DNA of 64,000 bases from Papaver somniferum (lineage: Eukaryota; Streptophyta; Magnoliopsida; Ranunculales; Papaveraceae), in assembly GCF_003573695.1 (NCBI RefSeq), contig NC_039359.1, forward strand, positions 141,815,112 through 141,879,111, given 5' to 3'. Made by a program: the position numbers and the translations under genes. Below, piece by piece: positions 57,838 to 64,000 of the stretch (within the stretch, counting starts at the first letter, position 1; each line of letters begins with the position of its first letter). The notes under the pieces were generated by a model that worked only from the letters and a program-made list of their open reading frames with translations, did not search any database and was not told where the DNA came from.

Positions 57838-59288
57838 TGATGGTATTTTTCAATGATGTTGTAGTAAGATGAATCGTTTACTCAAATTTGTTGAGAATTT
57901 GTTTTAAGACTTAATAAAGAAAATAAGGAAAAAATATATATACACAATTTGTCAGAAGATGAAGAGATGCTGAGACGCGGGATTCCACTACTTTTCATAT
58001 TGTTATGGTTCAGTCATTAACTCTAGACAATATAGCTCAAACAAAAGAAGTTGTGACTCTAGTTCTTTGCCAAAAATAGATTTCGTAAAATATTATTTGT
58101 AAGTTAAAAGCATGACGCATCTAAAGTATTTAGAACTAAGCATGCAGCATCTAATAAAATAACAAATAATTAAAAGAAATCATAAAGCAGTTAAATCTAT
58201 GCAAAAAGTGAATAAAAGAATTAATTCATTTACCACAATCATGAAAAGTTGCTTCCTCCGTCGTCTCAGCGATGGGGTCTAGCTCCTCATACTCAAAACA
58301 CGCTCAAAATAATTTTCCATAGCTCAAAAAGGTGTTTTATTGAAGAAAAGATATAAAGTAGTGTGTTTGTAACAGTTATAATTGTTACAAAACCTACTGT
58401 TACAAATGAATTGTTACAAAGTAGCTATTACAAGAAAACTATAGCTCAAAACTGTCGCAAAACAACAGTCTTATCTGGAAGAAAACGTAACGGTTTTTTC
58501 GACACTAGAAAACGGCTGCTTTTTGCAGTCTATTGTTCTTCGTGTTCTTCTCTCATGGCAGCAACAACAACTCTCTCCAACTCTAATTCCTACACTCTGT
58601 TCTCACCCCTTACTCTTCATCCCCTCGTCTAAAACTCCTCAACACCTTATATAGCCTCTCATGCACAAGAAATCTCTTCCATAACTACAAATATTTTTCA
58701 TTACTCGGCATTAAGGAAAATATTATCAGGAATATCTTCTTACCTTTTAAACTTCCAAAACCAACAAGAACTCCTTCTTCTATGTTCCACACTTCCACAC
58801 GTTTCTGAGTTGGCAAAGAAATCTCTTTCAATCAATAAAATATATTCCAGAGAGTAAAATCTTCTCTCACAGTTCACGTATCTCCCATAATCAATTCCAG
58901 AATATCAAGTATTTATTACGTGAAATCTTCTTGCATACCATTCCTGTTTTAATGCAACAGGATATTCCCAATCAATTCCGGCGAAAAGATCCCAACAAAT
59001 CAGCCCAGAAATTAACACAGGAAGTTACGCAATCTGAAACTATTTTCCCGCCAAAATGTATTCTTTAAACAGTGAAGAAGATGGTGATGATTGCCCCTTA
59101 TCCAGTGATAGGGTGCGGATAACACGTTTCTTTCGGGGTGCCCCGGGCAACTTTTCGAGCCGAATTTCCACACATGTTTATTTCTCCAAAAACACCTACA
59201 CATACACAAAAACACCATAATAAGTACAAAATTGAGTACCAACATGGAGATAATTGAGAACAACTTAGACACAAAAATGTGTCTATCA
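57838..59288 (-). repeat. 3' LTR of element 3
   Basis: The 1451-bp LTR starts tgatggtatttttc and ends gtgtctatca on the plus strand, followed by the purine tract. On the plus strand a short ATG frame (58555-58632) reads MAATTTLSNSNS, which resembles a plastid transit peptide but is not on the transcribed strand. Confidence 0.92.
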
Positions 59289-59687
59289 AATACCCCTAAA
59301 CTTATTATTTGCTAGTCCTCGAGCAAAACAAAAAAATAAAATAAAAAAGTAAAACCGAGTTAGTATCGGGTGGGTTTAACAGAGGTGTACCCACAAAAAT
59401 CATGACTTCTAATTGGTAACAAGTATCTAAAGAGATATGAGGACATACATATTCTCGACCTATCTCCAAGTAACTAGAATGCCAGAGAAATTAAAGGTGT
59501 AAGCTCTAAAGCTGACTGAAGAAAAGGGGAGACACATCCACACCACTGCTAGATAAAGAGATATCCGCTACACAACTAGATAAACATTGTAAGATGCGTC
59601 CGCTGCTTTACAGCTGGATAAGATTAGGAGAGAGATAAAAATGAGAGGGACATCTGCTACACAGCTGGACTAATTACGTGTGATGAG
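59289..59687 (-). other. Purine tract and 3' untranslated region of element 3
   Basis: The purine tract is aagtttaggggtattt on the minus strand. Four loose copies of a hairpin-like unit occur at about 59534, 59573, 59608 and 59652 (tccgctgctttacagctgga and similar). They match the core of the 37-bp repeats in element 1. Confidence 0.7.
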
Positions 59688-60869
59688 TTAAACCAGTGCT
59701 ACCAGAGGATGGGTTTCTAACAACTGAGCTTCTCTCTGGACATCATTAGGTTCAGGAAAAAGTGTACGAAGATAATCTTGTAAGATGGTTGAGGCACAAA
59801 TGTCAAGTCCTACACGAGGGAACTTTCTAAGAGTTAAAGGTAAAGCACATGGAGAATGATAATCACCCCTAAACTTAGAGTTTTGGGTGTCTCTAGATAG
59901 ATTAACTACAATTTCCCTAATTTCTAGATTATCGGAATCCTGAAAATGGTCAATTGCTTCTTTTAGGTTATACTCAGGTGATGCATCCTCACTCATATTT
60001 AAAATCTCTACGAGTTCATCTTCTTCGTCTAAGACTGTTGTTTCTAAATCGCTAGACTCTAAAACATTATTCTCAGAATAAACTCGTTCCTCTAAATCAT
60101 TATCGGCTTTGTAAACAGGAAATACTACATCGTCTAAAACGAGGGTATCTCTAGTCAAATCCTCGTCCTTTTGAATATGTGAATAATTATTAAAATCATT
60201 TGGATTTGAACTAGAAATAATATTATCATTGTAAAACTCAATTGGAGTAACCATTTCCTGATCACTATTCCTACATAAGTATGATTCTCCATCAACACTA
60301 TCCTCATCATAATAACATGAAAAATATCGAACCTCATCAAAACAAGTAGTTCTACCAATTCTAACCTTGTTACCTTGATTATGTAAATAATTATCTTCAT
60401 TCTCAAGGGTATTATTGGATACACTATATTGGCAATTCAAGTAATTTCGAGCAATTCTTTCGTTCGTCTCAGCTATCCGCTTGAGGTTGTCTTCTAAAAA
60501 AGGTTCACTCATTATTGTAGTTCTTTTGTCTATAATTATACTATTCATCTCAGCTAGCTTACGCGTCGACTCAGCTAACTTCCTGAGGGACTCTTCTAAA
60601 GGAGGAATAGGAACAGAGGGATCATAAAAAGGACTACTTTTGAATAGTTTGATTGTATCCTCTAGAGACGAAGAACTAGTGCTATAGTCTTCTTGCTCGT
60701 ATGACCGGTGCGCATGTAGATAGTAATTAGGCTCACCATGGTATGACCCGTAACCTTCAAAAGTTTCGCGTTCCCAATCACTATTCACACTATGGTCATA
60801 AAAAGGATAATGTCCAAGCTGCTCAGTCGGATACTCATTGTATTGGATATTATAATACCAGTTCGACAT
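59688..60869 (-). CDS. Intact 393-codon frame of unknown function in element 3
   Basis: This is the only long frame of element 3. It starts at ATG 60869 and has no stop before 59688. I do not recognise a known domain, zinc knuckle or enzyme motif. The N-terminus is rich in Tyr, His and Asn. Residues 70-140 are helical, with three related blocks (SLEDTIKLFK, PLEESLRKLAESTRKLAE and FLEDNLKRIAETNERIAR). The middle is very acidic, and the end carries ALPLTLRKFPRVGLDICAST. The helical part recalls the gag linker helix of elements 1 and 2 (MEESLSLF, LEESLSIL). The NLKEAIDHFQDSD part recalls the pol spacer of elements 1 and 2 (DPLEACLTHFGQD). It may be a shortened gag-derived protein that helps packaging. 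That is inference. Confidence 0.7.
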   Translation of the reverse strand: MSNWYYNIQYNEYPTEQLGHYPFYDHSVNSDWERETFEGYGSYHGEPNYYLHAHRSYEQEDYSTSSSSLEDTIKLFKSSPFYDPSVPIPPLEESLRKLAESTRKLAEMNSIIIDKRTTIMSEPFLEDNLKRIAETNERIARNYLNCQYSVSNNTLENEDNYLHNQGNKVRIGRTTCFDEVRYFSCYYDEDSVDGESYLCRNSDQEMVTPIEFYNDNIISSSNPNDFNNYSHIQKDEDLTRDTLVLDDVVFPVYKADNDLEERVYSENNVLESSDLETTVLDEEDELVEILNMSEDASPEYNLKEAIDHFQDSDNLEIREIVVNLSRDTQNSKFRGDYHSPCALPLTLRKFPRVGLDICASTILQDYLRTLFPEPNDVQREAQLLETHPLVALV

Positions 60870-61936
60870 CCTAACTGCAGGGGAATTCTAAACAAGCACA
60901 AAGAAGGATGACTCGACCACAACAAGCCTCTTTTTTCTAGAAAACAAAAAGCATGATGGCTCCACTTAGATTGTTTCTAGACCAACTTCTAATCCTTCGA
61001 AAGGTAATTCGTTACAATTTAAGCAAACCCCTCTGGAATCAATCCGAGTCAAAGGAAGTTGAATAGAGGCGAGGGAAGTTGCGTGGAGCTTTGATACCCA
61101 AGGCCTCACCGCATTACAAGGCGGCGCAGTCACGCATTCAACTCACAGAAACCATCATGAACTTCGAAGTATGCTTAAAAGAGTAACCAATATTTCTCGA
61201 ATGACTTTCCTATTAAGCTCGTTACCCTATCGGTCTCGTTCTAGTCAAAATTTTAGGCTTAGGTTCGCGTTTGGTTTAGTTTTCCTAAGGCGGGCAAGAA
61301 GAGAACGGTGATGAAATCCGAACCCTTATCTTGTATGGACAAGCCTTGCCCTTTACTAGGAAATTAAAACAGCCGTATTCGATTCCTCAACATATATGCA
61401 TACAAAATCATCCAGTAAACCCGCTGACAGGAGATTCGCGGGTGTTTAGAATTCTTACCTCCCGTTCCAGACGGGGGATGAGCCGTTGAAGCCGACTCGG
61501 GCCATAACTCAAATGTCGTGTACGAACCCGAGGGGCCGAGGTGATATCGTAATCACCGTCCTTCTCTGCAAACAGTTTATTTAAAATTACCCTTCCGTAG
61601 GGTTTTAAAAAAAAAAAAAGTCCAATGTCCAAAAATAAAAAAGTCCAAAAATAAAATAAAAATTACAAAAATAAAAACCTATTTGCAGTTTCTAAAAATA
61701 AAATAAAAAAAAATCTTTATATACAAAAATCTTCTTCTTCACTCCTCTTGAATTCTCCTTTTCTTTCCTTCTTTGGCTTAGCTTTTCTTTTCAACACTTT
61801 CTTCTCTTTCTTTAGCTTGGCTCCAAATCTGAAAACAAACAAGAAATACCAAAAGGCGTAAAAAAGAACAAGAAATAATAAAAATGAAATCTAAAAACAA
61901 ATCTATAAACAAATCCGCGTCGGCGGCGCCAAAAAT
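60870..61936 (-). other. Leader and primer-binding site of element 3
   Basis: The primer site is ttttggcgccgccgacg on the minus strand next to the LTR. The leader matches that of element 2 closely, for example agcatgatggctccacttag near 60947 and the blocks near 61200-61560. Two short frames here are not gene-like. Confidence 0.85.
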
Positions 61937-63356
61937 TGATGGTATTTTTCAATGATGTTGTAGTAAGATGATTCGTTCACTCAGATTTGTTGAGAATTTG
62001 TTTTAAGACTTAATAAATAAAATAAGGAAAAATATATATACACAATTTGTCACAAGATGAAGAGATGCTGAGACGTGGGATTCCACTACTTTTCATATTG
62101 TTATGGTTCAGTCATTAACTCTAGACAATATAGCTCAAACAAAAGAAGTTGTGACTCTAGTTCTTTGCCAAAAATAGATTTCGTAAAATATTATTTGTAA
62201 GTTAAAAGCATGACGAATCTAAAGTATTTAGAACTAAGCATGCGACATCTAACAAAATAACAAATAATTAATAGAAATCATAAAGCAATTCAATCTATGC
62301 AAAAAGTCAATAAAAGAATTAATTCATTTACCACAATCATGAAAAGTTTCTTCCTCCGTCGTCCCATCGATGGGATCTAGCTCCTCATACTCAAAACACA
62401 CTCAAAATAATTTTCCATAGCTCAAAAGGTGTTTTATTGAAGAAAAGATATAAAGTAGTGTGTTTGTAACAGTTATAATTGTTACAAAACCTACTGTTAC
62501 AAATGAGTTGTTACAAAGTAGCTGTTACAAGAAAACTATAGCTCAAAACTGTCGCAAAACAACAGTCTTATCTGGAAGAAAACGTAACGGTTTTTTCGAC
62601 ACTAGAAAACGACTGCTTTTTGCATTCTATTGTTCTTCGTGTTCTTCTCTCATGGCAGCAACAACAACTCTCTCCAACTCTAATTCCTACACTCTGTTCT
62701 CACCCCTTACTCTTCATCCCCTCGTCTAAAACTCCTCCGCACCTTATATAGCCTCTCATGCACAAGAAATCTCTTCCATAACTACAAATATTTTTTATTA
62801 CTCGGCATTAAGGAAAATATTATCGGGAATATCTTCTTACCTTTTAAACTTCCAAAACCAACAAGAACTCCTTCTTCTATGTTCTACACTTCCACACGTT
62901 TCTGAGTTGGCAAAGAAATCTCTTTCAATCAATAGAATATATTCCAGAGAGTAAAATCTTCTCTCACAGTTCATGTATCTCCCATAATCAATTCCAGAAT
63001 ATCAAGTATTTATCACGTGAAATCTTCTTGCATACCATTCCTGTTTTAATGCAACAGGATATTCCCAATCAATTCCAGCGAAAAGATCCCAACAAATCAG
63101 CCCAGAAATCAACACAGGAAGTTACGCAATCTGAAACTATTTTCCCTCCAAAATGTATTCTTTAAACAGTGAAGAAGATGGTGATGATTGCCCCTTATCC
63201 AGTGATAGGGTGCGGATAAAACGTTTCTTTCGGGGTGCCCCGGGAAACTTTTCGAGCCGAATTTCCACACATGTTTATTTCTCCAAAATAAGAACAAAAT
63301 CGAGTACCAATATGGAGATAATTGAGGACAACTTAGACACAAAAATGTGTCTATCA
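61937..63356 (-). repeat. 5' LTR of element 3
   Basis: The 1420-bp LTR is very similar to the 3' copy. It lacks about 28 bp near 63287 that the 3' copy has (after tttatttctccaaaa). Otherwise it shows scattered single-base differences. Confidence 0.92.
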
Positions 63357-63361
63357 ATTAT

Positions 63362-64000
63362 GATGAGAGGTTTTTTTATTTGAAGCCTGAAAGAGATTAA
63401 TCAAGCCGAGAGACAAGATATTCATGTTGATGAACATCGAACAACTGATGACGGCAACGAGATCGATTAAACTCAGGTAGTTTGGGAAAAAGGTAAATCA
63501 GAGAGAATAGAAGTAGGGTTTATTCGATTTTGAATTAGTATGTTTATTGTAAACCCAAGAAGAAACTATAGGTTCACAGAATTCATCTATATGTTCTTAT
63601 CCAAATAGAAATTAGGGTTCTTAGGGGAGAAATTACAGAAATTAGGGTTCTTGGGGATGAGATTAAAGATGGGTATTGAGTTAATTGAACATATTAGGTT
63701 GAAAGTGTTTGTTTCTAATAGATGATTCCATTAAAGTCAGTGGTGGTATTGCTGATATATTGAATGGGTTTAAATGATATTTTTTAACTGAGAAATAATG
63801 AACAACATCATCAATTGAATTTGACAGTTCTCGTATGAATGGTGGTGTGTTGATGTTCTTACTTGCAGGCTGAATTATTAGTTGGCAGTGATGGATTATA
63901 TACGAACTGGTGCAATCGGTAGTGGCTGGGACGAACAAAAGAATGGAGTTGGCTTAAGAGATTTGGACATACTGAAAATCGTGAAGAGTTGTTTCTGCCA
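63362..64000. other. Interior of MULE 2 to window end
   Basis: Following the attat duplication, this is probably the inside of the Mutator-like copy that element 3 entered. A phrase aattagggttcttRggg occurs twice (about 63611 and 63638). Frames of up to 85 codons show no domain. Confidence 0.4.

Larger units (their letters stand above)
57838..63356 (-). mobile_element. Element 3: non-autonomous Athila-related LTR retrotransposon
   Basis: This is a 5519-bp element in the minus direction with two LTRs (57838-59288 and 61937-63356), a primer site, a purine tract and a single long frame (59688-60869). It is flanked by attat (57833-57837 and 63357-63361), a perfect 5-bp target duplication. No protease, reverse transcriptase, RNase H or integrase is present. 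The leader, primer site, purine tract and LTR ends resemble those of element 2. The two LTRs differ by only a few percent by eye, so it is relatively young. The name Athila-related rests on these shared parts. Confidence 0.9.

Noticed and set aside
58363..58632. Plus-strand frames in the LTRs of element 3 (also 62460-62729), starting MFVTVIIV and containing MAATTTLSN
   Set aside because: They lie in an LTR, on the strand opposite to its transcription, and are present in both LTRs only because the LTRs are copies.
1..64000. Organelle insertions, rRNA genes or telomere repeats
   Set aside because: I looked for typical conserved words of these and saw none. Only short stretches could have been missed.

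Overview
The window is repeat-dominated, AT-rich nuclear DNA from a flowering plant. The evidence is plant Ty3/gypsy Athila-type elements with a tRNA-Asp-like primer site, SIRE-like Ty1/copia elements with a tRNA-iMet primer site, a plant mobile domain (PMD) gene with introns, a trace of an Agenet domain, and Mutator-like inverted-repeat elements. The overall style would suit a eudicot with a large genome, perhaps a member of the poppy order, but that lineage guess is weak. I see no gene that looks intact and host-functional. Almost everything is a mobile element or a decayed gene. The longest undamaged frames are the 393-codon frame of a non-autonomous LTR element and the integrase of the first Athila element.

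Layout. 60-5160 is a decayed Ty1/copia element (+). 5167-6436 is a broken, spliced coiled-coil gene (-). About 7260-15109 is Athila-like element 1 (-) with readable gag, protease, reverse transcriptase, RNase H and integrase. Its primer-binding site abuts a 60-bp scrap of a copia LTR end. 15110-19982 is old repeat debris, including a TTCGGCT-motif repeat, an LTR remnant, an Agenet-like exon and a poly(A)-type retrocopy end. 19983-23656 is a copia element (copy A, +) reduced to one LTR and internal scraps. 23657-27000 is a GC-richer block with a 50-bp minisatellite. 27005-30036 is a PMD pseudogene (+). 30841-37837 is copia copy B (-), with gag and a small 3' frame but no pol. 37838-38434 is a broken gene fragment carrying a DVTGVSPF signature.

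38440-53078 is a three-level nest. An old minus-strand copia-type LTR (D) holds a plus-strand solo LTR (C, duplication CAGAA). That solo LTR is split by a full-length Athila element (element 2, 41333-51703, duplication CTTTG). 53220-53640 is another copia LTR with a TATA box. 53829-57570 is a TTCGGCT-motif repeat split by a 1.7-kb Mutator-like element with long inverted ends (55500-57201). 57571 onward is a second copy of that Mutator-like family, split by element 3 (57838-63356, duplication ATTAT).

The most interesting object is element 3. It is a compact LTR retrotransposon with two LTRs, a primer site, a polypurine tract and one long undamaged frame, but no pol. It shares its leader, primer site, polypurine tract and LTR ends with element 2, which suggests that it was moved by enzymes of element-2 relatives.
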